NCBI GenBank assembly: GCA_937870585.1
Contig: CALMZE010000212.1
Span: 18,057-82,056 of the forward strand
Reading direction: 5' to 3'
Length of the DNA: 64,000 nt
Source of the DNA: an uncultured Sphingomonadales bacterium
GTDB lineage: Bacteria; Pseudomonadota; Alphaproteobacteria; Sphingomonadales; Sphingomonadaceae
The position numbers and the translations under genes were made by a program. Positions 37,195 through 46,030 of this stretch are shown here, piece after piece. Numbering within the stretch: the stretch's first letter is position 1; every line of letters starts with the position of its first letter. The notes under the pieces were generated by a model, which saw only the letters and a list, made by a program, of their open reading frames with translations, did not search any database and was not told where the DNA came from.

Positions 37195-38052
37195 ATGTCC
37201 ACCACCTTCACCATCGATACCGCCACCAGCCGCGCCAACCCCACGCCAGCGCCCATGAAGCGCGTCACGGTGCCCGCCGTGCGCACGCGCAAGGGGGGAG
37301 AGCCGCTGGTGATGCTGACGGCCTATACCGTGCGCATGGCGCAGCTGCTCGATCCGCATTGCGACATGCTGCTGGTGGGCGATTCGCTGGGGCAAGTGGT
37401 CTATGGTCTGCCCTCCACAGTGCCGGTGACGCTCGACATGATGGCCGCGCATGGGGCCGCCGTCGTGCGCGGCAGCTATCATGCGCTGGTGGTGATCGAC
37501 ATGCCATTTGGCTCATATGAGGAATCGCCCGAACAGGCGTTCCGCAGCGCCGCGCATCTGCTGAAGGAAACCGGGGCGGCAGCGGTGAAGCTGGAAGGTG
37601 GCGAGGCGATGGCCCCCACCATCGAATTCCTCTCCAAAAGGGGCATTCCGGTGATGGCGCATATTGGCCTCACGCCGCAGGCGATCAACGTGCTAGGCGG
37701 ATACGGTGCGCGCGGGCGCAGCGATGCCGAACAGAGTAAATTGCTGGGAGATGCACGCGCGGTCGATCAGGCTGGCGCCTTCGCCATGGTCGTCGAAGGC
37801 GTGGTGGAACCCATCGCCATTGCCATTACCCAAGCAGTATCCTGCCCCACCATCGGCATCGGAGCTTCAGCGCAGTGCGACGGGCAGGTGCTCGTTGCCG
37901 AAGACATGCTGGGCATGTTTGACCGTGTTCCCCGCTTCGTGAAACGCTATCATGAAGTGGCGAATGAAATCTCCGATGCTGCCGCGCGTTATGCCGCAGA
38001 TGTGCGGGCGCGGGCCTTCCCGACGCCGGAGCAGACCTACCAGCCCAAATAG
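37195..38052 (+). CDS. panB: 3-methyl-2-oxobutanoate hydroxymethyltransferase PanB
   Basis: This 285-residue TIM-barrel enzyme makes ketopantoate from 2-oxoisovalerate and methylene-THF, the first step of pantothenate synthesis. Signatures are [32 protein letters not shown] and MAHIGLTPQ. The ATG at 37195 fits the family N-terminus; 30 in-frame codons before it are not conserved. It is divergent from the acyl-CoA synthetase. Confidence 0.95.
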   Translation: MSTTFTIDTATSRANPTPAPMKRVTVPAVRTRKGGEPLVMLTAYTVRMAQLLDPHCDMLLVGDSLGQVVYGLPSTVPVTLDMMAAHGAAVVRGSYHALVVIDMPFGSYEESPEQAFRSAAHLLKETGAAAVKLEGGEAMAPTIEFLSKRGIPVMAHIGLTPQAINVLGGYGARGRSDAEQSKLLGDARAVDQAGAFAMVVEGVVEPIAIAITQAVSCPTIGIGASAQCDGQVLVAEDMLGMFDRVPRFVKRYHEVANEISDAAARYAADVRARAFPTPEQTYQPK

Positions 38053-38116
38053 GGCGCTTCCCCTTGCGCCGCTGCACCGCTAAGGGGTTCGCAGACTGCG
38101 AGTTTGGAGACGCGCC

Positions 38117-38827
38117 TTGGCCCTTCCGCCGATCAATATGAGTGATGAATCCTTTGTCCGCGAAGTGGATGAAGAGCTTCAGCGCGATACGATGCTGTCG
38201 CTCTGGAAGCGCTGGGGCAAGATCGGCATCGGCGCGGTCGTTGCGTTGGTTCTGGGCTGGGGCGGATGGCTCTATTGGTCACACCAGCAAAATGAAACGC
38301 GCGGCGCGGAAGCCGAGCAACTGATTCAGGTCATCGAAAACCTGAACGCCAACAATGAAGCCGATGTGGCACCCAAGCTGGCTGCGCTCGCCAAGTCTGA
38401 CAGCAAGGGCTACCGCGCTGCCGCGATGATGACGCAGGCCGCGCTGGCACTTTCCAAGAGCGACACGAAATTCGCCATAGAAACCTATGGCAAGGTCGCT
38501 GCCGACACCAGCCTGTCGCAGCACTGGCGCGATCTGGCGCTGATCCGGCAGACCGCGCTTGAGTTCGATACGATGAAACCGGAAGCCATTGTTGCGCGAT
38601 TGAAGCCGCTCGCGGTTCCGGGCAATGCTTGGTTTGGCAGCGCGGGTGAAATGGCCGCATTGGCTTATGCTCGGATGGACAAACCGGCACTGGCTGCCAA
38701 GATGTTCGAAGATATGGCCAAGGACGAACAGGTTCCAGATTCAATCAAGGCGCGCGCCAAGGCCATGGCTTCATCCCTTGCCCCCGCTCCCGCGACAACC
38801 CCCGCGACTAAGGAAGACAAGCAATGA
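38117..38827 (+). CDS. YfgM-like tetratricopeptide membrane protein
   Basis: This 236-residue protein has an N-terminal cytoplasmic segment (SFVREVDEELQRD), one transmembrane helix (IGIGAVVALVLGWGGWLYW, about residues 36-55) and a TPR-like periplasmic domain, the layout of YfgM/TPR_21 ancillary chaperones of the Sec translocon. The start used is TTG at 38117 with GGAG eight bases upstream; ATG at 38138 lacks one. Its TGA overlaps the bamB ATG (ATGA), the usual yfgM-bamB-der arrangement. Confidence 0.8.
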   Translation: MALPPINMSDESFVREVDEELQRDTMLSLWKRWGKIGIGAVVALVLGWGGWLYWSHQQNETRGAEAEQLIQVIENLNANNEADVAPKLAALAKSDSKGYRAAAMMTQAALALSKSDTKFAIETYGKVAADTSLSQHWRDLALIRQTALEFDTMKPEAIVARLKPLAVPGNAWFGSAGEMAALAYARMDKPALAAKMFEDMAKDEQVPDSIKARAKAMASSLAPAPATTPATKEDKQ

Positions 38828-40182
38828 AATTTTCCCGTCTCGTCCTTGTTTCCCTGATGTGTGCGGTTTCGCTTTCGGGCTGCGCCAAGCTCGGCCTGAG
38901 CGGCGGCAAAGACAAGAAGCGCACGCCCGTGATGGGCAACCGGATTTCGATTCTCTCGTCTGAACAGGGTATCGAGCCTGATCCCGCTCTGGCAGGCGTG
39001 CAGGTGGTCCTGCCCGAAGCCGCTCTTAACGCTGATTGGGCACAACCCGGCGGAAATGCGTCAAAGTCGGTTGGGCACCTTGCCATGGGTCAGGCGCTGG
39101 GCAAGCTCTGGACTGTGAAGATCAACGGCAGTTCAAAGGCGGAACGTCTTGCCGCTGCGCCGGTCGTCAGCGGTGGCAACCTCTACGCCGTGGATGTGAA
39201 CGGCGTGCTCAACGCGTTCAGCGCCTCCACGGGCCGCAAGCTGTGGGCGCAAACCGTCAACGCAGCCCCCAAAGGCTCGCAAACCTCGCTGTTCGGCGGC
39301 GGGGTGAGCGTGGATGGCGACACTGTGTTTGCCACCAACGGTCTGGGCGATGTCGTCGCGATGGATGCCGCGTCTGGCAACCGCAAATGGAAGGTCCACC
39401 CCGCAGGCCCGCTGCGCGGTGCGCCCACGGTATCCAACGGCAACGTCTATGTGATGACGCAGGACAGCCAGCTGCTCGCACTCTCGCAAGCCGATGGCAG
39501 CACGGTCTGGACCCAGTCGGCCTCGCTTGAAATCACCGGCGTGTTCGGAAATTCGTCGCCCGCCGCCGCGCAGGGCTCGGTCGTCGCCGGCTTCTCGTCG
39601 GGCGAACTCAACGCCTATCGCTATGAAAATGGCCGCCCGCTCTGGGGCGACACGCTGTCGCGCACCAGCATGTCCACCTCGGTCTCCAGCCTGTCAGACA
39701 TTGACGCCAATCCGGTCATTGATCGTGGTCGCGTCTTTGCCATCGGGCAGGGCGGCCGCATGGTTTCGATGGATCTCGTTACCGGTCAGCGCCTGTGGGA
39801 ACTCAGCCTCGCGGGCGTTTCCTCGCCTTGGGTGGCGGGCGAATGGGTGTTCGTGGTCGATGATCAGGCCCGCCTGCTCTGCGTCTCTCGCACCACCGGC
39901 AAGGTGCGCTGGCTGACGCAGCTGCAACGCTACAAGAAGCAGAAGGAAAAGAACGGTCGCACCGTGAAGGCCAAGGATCCGATCAGCTGGGTCGGGCCGG
40001 TCCTCGCCGGGGGCCGCCTGATCCTCGCCAACAGCCGGGGTGAATTGTTCAACGTCGCCCCGGAAACCGGTGCCGTGCAAACACGCACCAGCGTCGGTGC
40101 ACCGGTCAGCTTCGGCCCAGTGGTGGCCAACAACACGCTCTACATCATGGATGATGAGGGGCGGATTTCCGCTTGGCGATGA
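38824..40182 (+). CDS. bamB: Outer membrane assembly lipoprotein BamB
   Basis: This 452-residue lipoprotein (lipobox LSGC, Cys20) folds as an eight-bladed PQQ-like beta-propeller, with repeated blades such as LYAVDVNGVLNAFSASTGRK and VYVMTQDSQLLALSQADGS. It is a subunit of the BAM complex that inserts outer membrane proteins. It carries no PQQ-binding residues. It overlaps yfgM upstream and der downstream by four bases each (ATGA), so all three are translationally coupled. Confidence 0.92.
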   Translation: MKFSRLVLVSLMCAVSLSGCAKLGLSGGKDKKRTPVMGNRISILSSEQGIEPDPALAGVQVVLPEAALNADWAQPGGNASKSVGHLAMGQALGKLWTVKINGSSKAERLAAAPVVSGGNLYAVDVNGVLNAFSASTGRKLWAQTVNAAPKGSQTSLFGGGVSVDGDTVFATNGLGDVVAMDAASGNRKWKVHPAGPLRGAPTVSNGNVYVMTQDSQLLALSQADGSTVWTQSASLEITGVFGNSSPAAAQGSVVAGFSSGELNAYRYENGRPLWGDTLSRTSMSTSVSSLSDIDANPVIDRGRVFAIGQGGRMVSMDLVTGQRLWELSLAGVSSPWVAGEWVFVVDDQARLLCVSRTTGKVRWLTQLQRYKKQKEKNGRTVKAKDPISWVGPVLAGGRLILANSRGELFNVAPETGAVQTRTSVGAPVSFGPVVANNTLYIMDDEGRISAWR

Positions 40183-41543
40183 GCCCTCCCACCGTCGCCA
40201 TCATCGGCCGCCCCAATGTAGGCAAATCGACGCTCTTCAACCGTCTGGTCGGCAAGAAGCTGGCGCTGGTCGATGACCGGCCCGGCGTGACGCGCGACCG
40301 GCGCGAGGGCGAGGCGAGCCTGCTCGGTCTGGATTTCCGCATCATCGATACAGCGGGCTTCGAAGATGAAGACCCCGATACGCTTCCGGGCCGGATGCGC
40401 CGCCAAACCGAGGCCGCCGTTGAAACAGCGGACGTGGCGCTCTTCGTCATTGACGCGCGCGCCGGTGTGGTACCGCTTGATGAGGAAATCGCCCGTTGGT
40501 TGCGCGGGTCTGATACGCCCATCGTGCTGCTCGCCAACAAGGCCGAAGGGCGCGCTGGCGAAGGTGGCGTGCTGGAAGCCTATGCTCTGGGCTTTGGCGA
40601 CCCAATTCCCTTTAGCGCCGAACATGGCGAAGGGCTGGACGATCTGTTCCACGCCATCCGCCCGCACGTTGAACGCGAAGACGTGTTTGAGGAGGATGAG
40701 GAAGACGAATCCCCGAATGCGCCGCTCAAGCTCGCCATTGTTGGTCGGCCCAATGCGGGCAAATCCACGCTGGTCAACCAGATGCTGGGCGAAGACCGGA
40801 TGATCACCGGGCCGGAAGCCGGGATCACGCGCGATTCGATCAGCATTGATTGGGAATGGACCGACGCGGAGGGCAATGTTCGCCCTGTCCGTCTGGTTGA
40901 TACCGCAGGGCTGCGCAAAAAAGCGAAGGTGGAAGACAAGCTGGAAAAGCTGTCCGCCGCCGATACGCGCCGCGCCATTGATTTCGCCGAAGTGGTGGTA
41001 TTGCTGCTCGATGCTTCGCGCGGGCTGGAGGCGCAGGATCTGCGCATTGCCGATCAGGTCTATTCCGAAGGGCGCGCCATCATCATCGCGCTCAACAAAT
41101 GGGATATCGTCGAACATGGGGCCGCGCTGCTGCAAGGCGTGCGCAAGGCGCTGGATGATGGCTTTGCACAGGTGCGCGGCATCCCCCTGCTCACCGTTTC
41201 CGGCGCGACGGGCAAGGGCGTGGACCTGATCATGAAGGTCGCCTTCGAAACGCGCGAAGCCTGGTCTCGCCGCGTGCCGACCGGCCAGCTCAACCGCTGG
41301 TTTGAGGGCGCAGTGGAGAAGAACCCGCCTCCAGCGCCGGGCGGCAAGCGCATCAAGCTGCGCTACGCCACCCAGATCAAGACGCGTCCACCCAGTTTCG
41401 TGGTGTTCGGCACCCGCGTGGACCAGCTTCCTGAAAGCTATCGCCGCTATCTGGTCAATGGCCTGCGCAAGGAACTGGGCTTTGGCGCCGTCCCCGTGCG
41501 ACTGACGTTGCGCGCACCTAAGAACCCGTTTGTCACTTCATAA
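40179..41543 (+). CDS. der: Ribosome-associated GTPase Der (EngA)
   Basis: This 454-residue protein has two tandem GTPase domains: GRPNVGKST, DTAGFED and NKAE in the first; GRPNAGKST, DTAGLRKKAK and NKWD in the second. A C-terminal KH-like domain follows. Der is needed for 50S subunit assembly. The ATG at 40179 overlaps the bamB stop. Confidence 0.96.
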   Translation: MSPPTVAIIGRPNVGKSTLFNRLVGKKLALVDDRPGVTRDRREGEASLLGLDFRIIDTAGFEDEDPDTLPGRMRRQTEAAVETADVALFVIDARAGVVPLDEEIARWLRGSDTPIVLLANKAEGRAGEGGVLEAYALGFGDPIPFSAEHGEGLDDLFHAIRPHVEREDVFEEDEEDESPNAPLKLAIVGRPNAGKSTLVNQMLGEDRMITGPEAGITRDSISIDWEWTDAEGNVRPVRLVDTAGLRKKAKVEDKLEKLSAADTRRAIDFAEVVVLLLDASRGLEAQDLRIADQVYSEGRAIIIALNKWDIVEHGAALLQGVRKALDDGFAQVRGIPLLTVSGATGKGVDLIMKVAFETREAWSRRVPTGQLNRWFEGAVEKNPPPAPGGKRIKLRYATQIKTRPPSFVVFGTRVDQLPESYRRYLVNGLRKELGFGAVPVRLTLRAPKNPFVTS

Positions 41544-41602
41544 CGGACCAGATTGCAGCACACCTGCAAGCAATTGTTCAATGCCATGCCCGCACAAAGC
41601 CC

Positions 41603-41623
41603 CCTCCTGATCGGACAAGGAGG
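41603..41623 (+). promoter_or_regulatory. Hairpin that can hide the ribosome-binding site of the Hpt-like gene
   Basis: CCTCCT (41603-41608) is complementary to AGGAGG (41618-41623), which is the strong Shine-Dalgarno of the gene starting at 41629. The loop is nine bases. When paired, translation would be blocked. Confidence 0.35.
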
Positions 41624-41628
41624 ATATT

Positions 41629-42024
41629 ATGGGCGCACAGGGCCAGACAGCGATTGACTGGGCGCGCTTTCAGATGGTGCGCAGCTATGCCGACCGCCGC
41701 ATCGCGCGGCTCGTCGGCTATTTCCGCGAAGATGCCGAGCAGCATCTAGCGCTGGCCGACCGCGCGGCGCGTGATGGCAATTTGCGGGCGATGATCGGCC
41801 AGCTGGAAGCGCTTCGGCGCGATGCGATCCAGATTGGCGCGCTTGGCCTTGCTGAAATGGCAGAGGGAATCGAGCAGGAGGTGCGTGACATTCTCGATCA
41901 TGGCCTGACCGATTTTGCCCTGCCGCCCGGCCTTCCCGCACTCTCCCGCATGATCCAGGATACGCTGGCCGCGCTGGAAGCCGATATCAGCCCGCCTCTT
42001 GCGGCGCTTCAAACTTCTCGATGA
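41629..42024 (+). CDS. Hpt-like four-helix protein lacking the phospho-histidine
   Basis: This 131-residue all-helical protein has a segment QLEALRRDAIQIGALGLAEM that aligns by hand with the active helix of histidine phosphotransfer domains (HxLKGxSxxxGAxxLA), but the His position is Glu. So it should not carry phosphate and may act as a binding or inhibitory relative. A strong AAGGAGG precedes the ATG and can be folded into a hairpin. Its 3' end overlaps the converging GST gene by 38 bases. The Hpt relationship is moderate and a plain hypothetical protein is the alternative. Confidence 0.6.
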   Translation: MGAQGQTAIDWARFQMVRSYADRRIARLVGYFREDAEQHLALADRAARDGNLRAMIGQLEALRRDAIQIGALGLAEMAEGIEQEVRDILDHGLTDFALPPGLPALSRMIQDTLAALEADISPPLAALQTSR

Positions 42025-42664
42025 CCCAATCCTCGGCCTGCGCACCCGCAATCCAGTCCTGCATCCAGGGATGCTGGATGACAGCCTGCATGTAAGGCAC
42101 TGCGAAGCGCGCGACCGGGATGGAGTAAGTGATCAGCCGCGTGACAACCGGGGCGTACATGATGTCCACCGCGCCAAAGGCACCGAACAGGAAATCACCC
42201 TCCCCGCCAAAGCGCGCACGGGCCTGCGCCCAAATTTCCATGATGCGCGCCACATCGCCCTGCACGGCCTCGCTGAGCGGCGCAGGCGGATGGATGCGGC
42301 GAATGTTCATGCTGTGCTCGCGCCGCAGCGCCTGATAGCCGGAGTGCATCTCTGCCGCCATCGAGCGTGCCATGGCCCGCGCCGCCGGGTCGGCAGGCCA
42401 GAATCGCTCCCCGCCCGAGGCTTCGTTGAGATATTCGACGATCGCCAGACTGTCCCACACCACTGCCTCACCATCCCACAGGATCGGCACCTTGCCCGAT
42501 GACGGCGCGAACTCCGCGCCCTCGCGGCGCTTGTCCCACGCTTCATCATAGAGTGGAACCACCACCTCCTCGAACGGCAGGCCCGATTGCTTGCACGCCA
42601 GCCAGCCACGCAGCGACCAGGAAGAATAGGTTTTGTTGCCGATGAAGAGTTTGAGCATGGTCAT
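41987..42664 (-). CDS. Glutathione S-transferase family protein
   Basis: This 225-residue GST has the N-terminal motif GNKTYSSWSLRGWLACKQ with likely catalytic Ser, the KVPILWDG cis-Pro loop and the DSLAIVEYLNE glutathione-binding segment. It is of the general detoxification / maleylacetoacetate-isomerase-like type and unlike the LigF-like copies. ATG at 42664 (GGGAG upstream) or 42658. Its neighbours are housekeeping genes and there is no clue to a substrate. Confidence 0.85.
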   Translation of the reverse strand: MTMLKLFIGNKTYSSWSLRGWLACKQSGLPFEEVVVPLYDEAWDKRREGAEFAPSSGKVPILWDGEAVVWDSLAIVEYLNEASGGERFWPADPAARAMARSMAAEMHSGYQALRREHSMNIRRIHPPAPLSEAVQGDVARIMEIWAQARARFGGEGDFLFGAFGAVDIMYAPVVTRLITYSIPVARFAVPYMQAVIQHPWMQDWIAGAQAEDWVIEKFEAPQEAG

Positions 42665-42688
42665 CAGGGCTCCCGGTGTCCCACCCCC

Positions 42689-42797
42689 CGCTCGCCCTGA
42701 GCGTGTCGAAGCCTGTCCTGAGCTCCGCCAAAGGGGGCTGCCCTTTCTCTGGGCACACAGTTGAAGAACAGTGCTTCGACAAGCTCAGCACGAGCGG
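42689..42797. repeat. R2d dispersed palindromic repeat
   Basis: The arm CTCGCCCTGAGCGTGTCGAA faces CAGTGCTTCGACAAGCTCAG continuing CACGAGCGG. The left arm is partly rearranged (GCCTGTCCTGAGC). It lies between the GST and engB genes. Confidence 0.7.
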
Positions 42798-42818
42798 TGT
42801 GGGGGAAACCCCCAGGCC

Positions 42819-43454
42819 TTACCCTATGGCCTCCAGCACGGCCGCGCGCAATTCGGGAATGCCGAGCCCCCCTTCGGACGATGTGGCGATGACTTCGGGA
42901 TGGGCAGCCGTTCGTTTGCGCGCCGCCGCCTCCGTCGCAGCCAGCACTTTCGCCAGTTCGCTCGCTTTCACCTTGTCCGCCTTGGTGAGCACGAGGCGAT
43001 AGGAGACGGCCGCGCCATCGAGCATCGCCATAATCTCTTCATCCACCGCCTTGATGCCATGGCGGCTGTCGATCAGAACGAACGCGCGCTTGAGTACCAC
43101 GCGTCCGCGCAGAAAGTCATTGACCAGAAACCGCCATTTCTTGACGACCGCCAGCGGCGCTTCGGCAAAGCCATAGCCCGGCATATCGACCAGCCGGAAG
43201 CGCAGCGGGTCTCCCACATCAAAGAAGTTCAGTTCCTGCGTCCGCCCCGGTGTGTTTGATGTGCGCGCCAGACCGTTGCGGTTGGTCAGCGCGTTGAGCA
43301 GCGACGATTTTCCAACATTGGAGCGCCCGGCAAACGCCACTTCGGGCGCGTCAGGAGACGGCAGATGTTCAAGCGCGGGGGCCGATTTCAGGAACGAGAC
43401 CGGCCCGGCAAACAGCTTGCGCGCAGTTTCAAGAGATTCAGGATCAAAGCTCAC
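42819..43454 (-). CDS. engB: GTPase EngB (YsxC/YihA), ribosome biogenesis
   Basis: This 211-residue small GTPase has FAGRSNVGKSSLLNAL (P-loop), TPGRTQ, DMPGYG and TKADK. It is essential for 50S assembly in many bacteria. The start chosen is the GTG at 43454, which overlaps the yidC TGA (GTGA) and gives the normal family length; ATGs upstream at 43499 and 43589 would lie deep inside yidC with no ribosome site. Confidence 0.9.
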   Translation of the reverse strand: MSFDPESLETARKLFAGPVSFLKSAPALEHLPSPDAPEVAFAGRSNVGKSSLLNALTNRNGLARTSNTPGRTQELNFFDVGDPLRFRLVDMPGYGFAEAPLAVVKKWRFLVNDFLRGRVVLKRAFVLIDSRHGIKAVDEEIMAMLDGAAVSYRLVLTKADKVKASELAKVLAATEAAARKRTAAHPEVIATSSEGGLGIPELRAAVLEAIG

Positions 43455-45184
43455 GTCTTCACCGGTTCCTTCAGCGCCGGATGACGCGAATAGAGCCATT
43501 TCTGCTGCGCGATGGTCAGCAGGTTGGAGACGGTCCAGTACAGCTGCAAGCCCGATGCGAACGGTGCCATCATGAACATCATGATCCACGGCATGATCGC
43601 GAACACCTGTTGCTGCGCCGGGTCCATCGGGGCCGGATTCAGCTTGAATTGCAGATACATGGTGATGCCCAGCAGGATCGGCAAAATGCCCAGCGCGATG
43701 AATGAAGGCGGCGTGAAATCCAGTAGGCCAAACAGGTTGACCGGCGTCAGCGGATCAGGCGCGGAGAGATCCTTGATCCAGCCGATAAAGGGCGCGTGGC
43801 GCATTTCGATGGTCACCATCAGCACCTTGTAGAGCCCGTAAAACACCGGAATCTGGAGGAAAATCGGCAAGCAGCCCGCCAGCGGATTGATCTTCTCCGT
43901 CTGGTACAGCTTCATGATTTCCTGCTGCTGGCGCTGCTTGTCATCCTTGAAGCGCTCCTGGATCGCCTTCATCTTGGGCTGCACAGCCCGCATCGCCGCC
44001 ATGCTGGCAAACTGGCGCTGTGCCACCGGGAACATCAGCCCGCGCACGATGAAGGTGAGCAGGATGATGGCAAAGCCGAAATTGCCGACGGCCTTGAACA
44101 GCCAGTCGAGGAGGCGGAAAATCGGTTTTTCCAGAACTTCGAACCAGCCCCAGTCAATCGACTTGCCAAACAATGGAATGCCGCCCTCTTCATACCGGTC
44201 GAGGACGTTGATTTCCTTTGCGCCGGCAAAGAACTGCGATTGGGCGCTCACCACCTTGCCCGGTGCGACCACAACCGGCTTTGATCCGAAGTCGGCCTGA
44301 TAGCTGGTGGGGCTGTGGCGGAATCCTGATTCTGCCACTCCGCCTTTTGCAGGCACCAGCGCCGTCAGCCAATAGGTCTCGCCAAAGCCCAGCCAGCCGG
44401 TGTTCGCTCCGAAACGCGCGCCCTTGGCCCCCGCCTCGTCCAGTGTGGAATAATCGACTTCATAGTTCACGGCATCGTCAAACTGGCCAATGGGGCCAAT
44501 ATGAAGCGTCCAGCTGTCCACATCCTTGTTGGGGATGAGCGACGAGCCTGAAGCCACTTTCTGCTTTTCACGGCTGACGAGCCCGTAATTGGCCACAGCA
44601 ACAGCACCCGCGCCACGATTGGCCACGCGCTGTTCCACCGAAAAGAGATAGTACTGATCCACCGAGACCTTGATCGTGAACAGCTGGCCCTGCTGATTGT
44701 CCCAGCTGAGCGTGACGGGCGTTTCCGGTGTCAGCTTGGCGACATCTGCCGTCCAGACGCTATCCCCACCTGGCAGGGCCACGCCATCTCCAGACCAGCC
44801 GAAGCGCGCGAAATAGCTGCCTTCTGCGCCACCTGGAGAGAGCAAACGGACGGGTGCCGAGTCCTTCTTCACCGTTTCGCGGTGGCGGACGAGGACGAGA
44901 TCATCAAGCTGCGCGCCGGTGAGGTTGATTGATCCCTTGAGCGCGGGCGTTTCAATCGGCAGGCGCTGGGTGGCAGCCAGCACGGTCGCGCGGTCCTTGA
45001 GTTTCGCAGGCGCTGCCGCTGCGGGCGCTCCAGCCATTGCGCCAGTTCCTGACCCATTTACAGGCGGCGCGGCCTGCTCAACCGGCTTGGGCTGCGGAAA
45101 GAAGCGCTCTGCCAACACCGGCCAGCCGAACAGGACGAGTGCAGACAGCACGATCGCCACGATGATGTTGCGCTGGTTTTCCAC
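43451..45184 (-). CDS. yidC: Membrane protein insertase YidC
   Basis: This 577-residue protein has an N-terminal transmembrane helix (NIIVAIVLSALVLFGWPVL), a large periplasmic beta-supersandwich and a conserved C-terminal five-helix insertase domain (GNFGFAIILLTFIVRGLMFP to the basic tail). It inserts and folds inner membrane proteins. It starts with GTG at 45184 after AAGGAAGGCCC. It is in the conserved order rpmH-rnpA-yidD-yidC-engB. Confidence 0.96.
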   Translation of the reverse strand: MENQRNIIVAIVLSALVLFGWPVLAERFFPQPKPVEQAAPPVNGSGTGAMAGAPAAAAPAKLKDRATVLAATQRLPIETPALKGSINLTGAQLDDLVLVRHRETVKKDSAPVRLLSPGGAEGSYFARFGWSGDGVALPGGDSVWTADVAKLTPETPVTLSWDNQQGQLFTIKVSVDQYYLFSVEQRVANRGAGAVAVANYGLVSREKQKVASGSSLIPNKDVDSWTLHIGPIGQFDDAVNYEVDYSTLDEAGAKGARFGANTGWLGFGETYWLTALVPAKGGVAESGFRHSPTSYQADFGSKPVVVAPGKVVSAQSQFFAGAKEINVLDRYEEGGIPLFGKSIDWGWFEVLEKPIFRLLDWLFKAVGNFGFAIILLTFIVRGLMFPVAQRQFASMAAMRAVQPKMKAIQERFKDDKQRQQQEIMKLYQTEKINPLAGCLPIFLQIPVFYGLYKVLMVTIEMRHAPFIGWIKDLSAPDPLTPVNLFGLLDFTPPSFIALGILPILLGITMYLQFKLNPAPMDPAQQQVFAIMPWIMMFMMAPFASGLQLYWTVSNLLTIAQQKWLYSRHPALKEPVKT

Positions 45185-45211
45185 GAACAGGGCCTTCCTT
45201 AAACAAAAAAA

Positions 45212-45424
45212 TCAGGGCACCGGATCATATCCGTGCCCGCCAAAGGGGTGACAGCGGGCGATGCGTTTCACCGCCAGCCAGCCGCCGCGCACCGCTCCAT
45301 AGCGGGAAAGCGCCTCGATTGCATAGGCCGAACAGGAGGGCATGTAGCGGCAGCTGGGCGGGAGAATGCGAGACGGCCCCTTCTGCCAGCCCTTGGCCAC
45401 CAGAATGAGCAGTTTCGCGATCAT
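45212..45424 (-). CDS. yidD: Membrane protein insertion efficiency factor YidD
   Basis: This 70-residue protein has the family motif [14 protein letters not shown] and a C-terminal [12 protein letters not shown]. It is an amphipathic membrane-associated helper for YidC. Its ATG overlaps the rnpA stop (ATGA). Confidence 0.93.
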   Translation of the reverse strand: MIAKLLILVAKGWQKGPSRILPPSCRYMPSCSAYAIEALSRYGAVRGGWLAVKRIARCHPFGGHGYDPVP

Positions 45425-45738
45425 CGCGTCGCCTTGGCAAGCGCTTTGGTCAGCTCTGCCTGCAACTGGCCGAAATCCCGTTCCAGACCGCCCTGCCGCC
45501 CGATCAGGACATGATCAGCACCGGCAACGCCGCCCTGCGCCAGCTGATCCCGCATCAGCGCGCGAAAGCGCCGCTTCATACGGTTGCGGACCACGGCTCC
45601 GCCAATCTTCTTGGTGACGGTAAAACCCACGCGCTTGGCGTCATCCCCGTCTCCGCGCGGATGAACCAAAAGCACAAAGCCGGGCATAGGAACGCGTCGC
45701 CCTTTGTTGGCGCTGAGGAAATCAGCGCGGCGACGCAT
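45421..45738 (-). CDS. rnpA: Ribonuclease P protein component RnpA
   Basis: This 105-residue basic protein has the RNR motif [20 protein letters not shown] and the N-terminal RRRADFL. It binds the P RNA in tRNA 5' processing. The start is set at ATG 45738; a TTG at 45747 has a better placed AAGGG and would add three residues. The longer frame to 45936 overlaps rpmH and is not coding. Confidence 0.9.
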   Translation of the reverse strand: MRRRADFLSANKGRRVPMPGFVLLVHPRGDGDDAKRVGFTVTKKIGGAVVRNRMKRRFRALMRDQLAQGGVAGADHVLIGRQGGLERDFGQLQAELTKALAKATR

Positions 45739-45779
45739 GACGATCAAAGCATCACCCTTCACGGGCGAAGCGCGCGAAA

Positions 45780-45914
45780 TCAGGCGCTGAGCTTCTTGCG
45801 ACCGCGCGCGCGACGAGCGCGAATCACGGCGCGACCGCCCGGAGTGGCCATGCGCGTGCGAAAGCCATGGCGGCGGGCACGAACAAGGTTGCTGGGCTGA
45901 AAAGTGCGCTTCAT
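45780..45914 (-). CDS. rpmH: 50S ribosomal protein L34
   Basis: This 44-residue protein begins [18 protein letters not shown] and ends GRKKLSA, the complete L34 sequence. It lies in another frame from the rnpA extension, 41 bases upstream of rnpA. It is the first gene of the rpmH-rnpA-yidD-yidC-engB unit. Confidence 0.97.
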   Translation of the reverse strand: MKRTFQPSNLVRARRHGFRTRMATPGGRAVIRARRARGRKKLSA

Positions 45915-46030
45915 CACTCAATCCTTCAGGAATCAATCAAAATACAGACAAGCGACAACTCGCATGGCGCGCCATCCGTTGGGCAGCGCCGATAGCAGTT
46001 TTCAGCCTGAAGTCAATCGCAGGCCTGCGC

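Noticed and set aside
38138-38140. ATG as start of the YfgM-like gene
   Set aside because: It has no ribosome-binding site, while the TTG at 38117 has GGAG at the right distance. The choice is not certain.
45739-45936. Long N-terminal extension of rnpA
   Set aside because: The extension is encoded over rpmH in another frame. L34 is unmistakable there and RnpA begins at RRRADFL in relatives.
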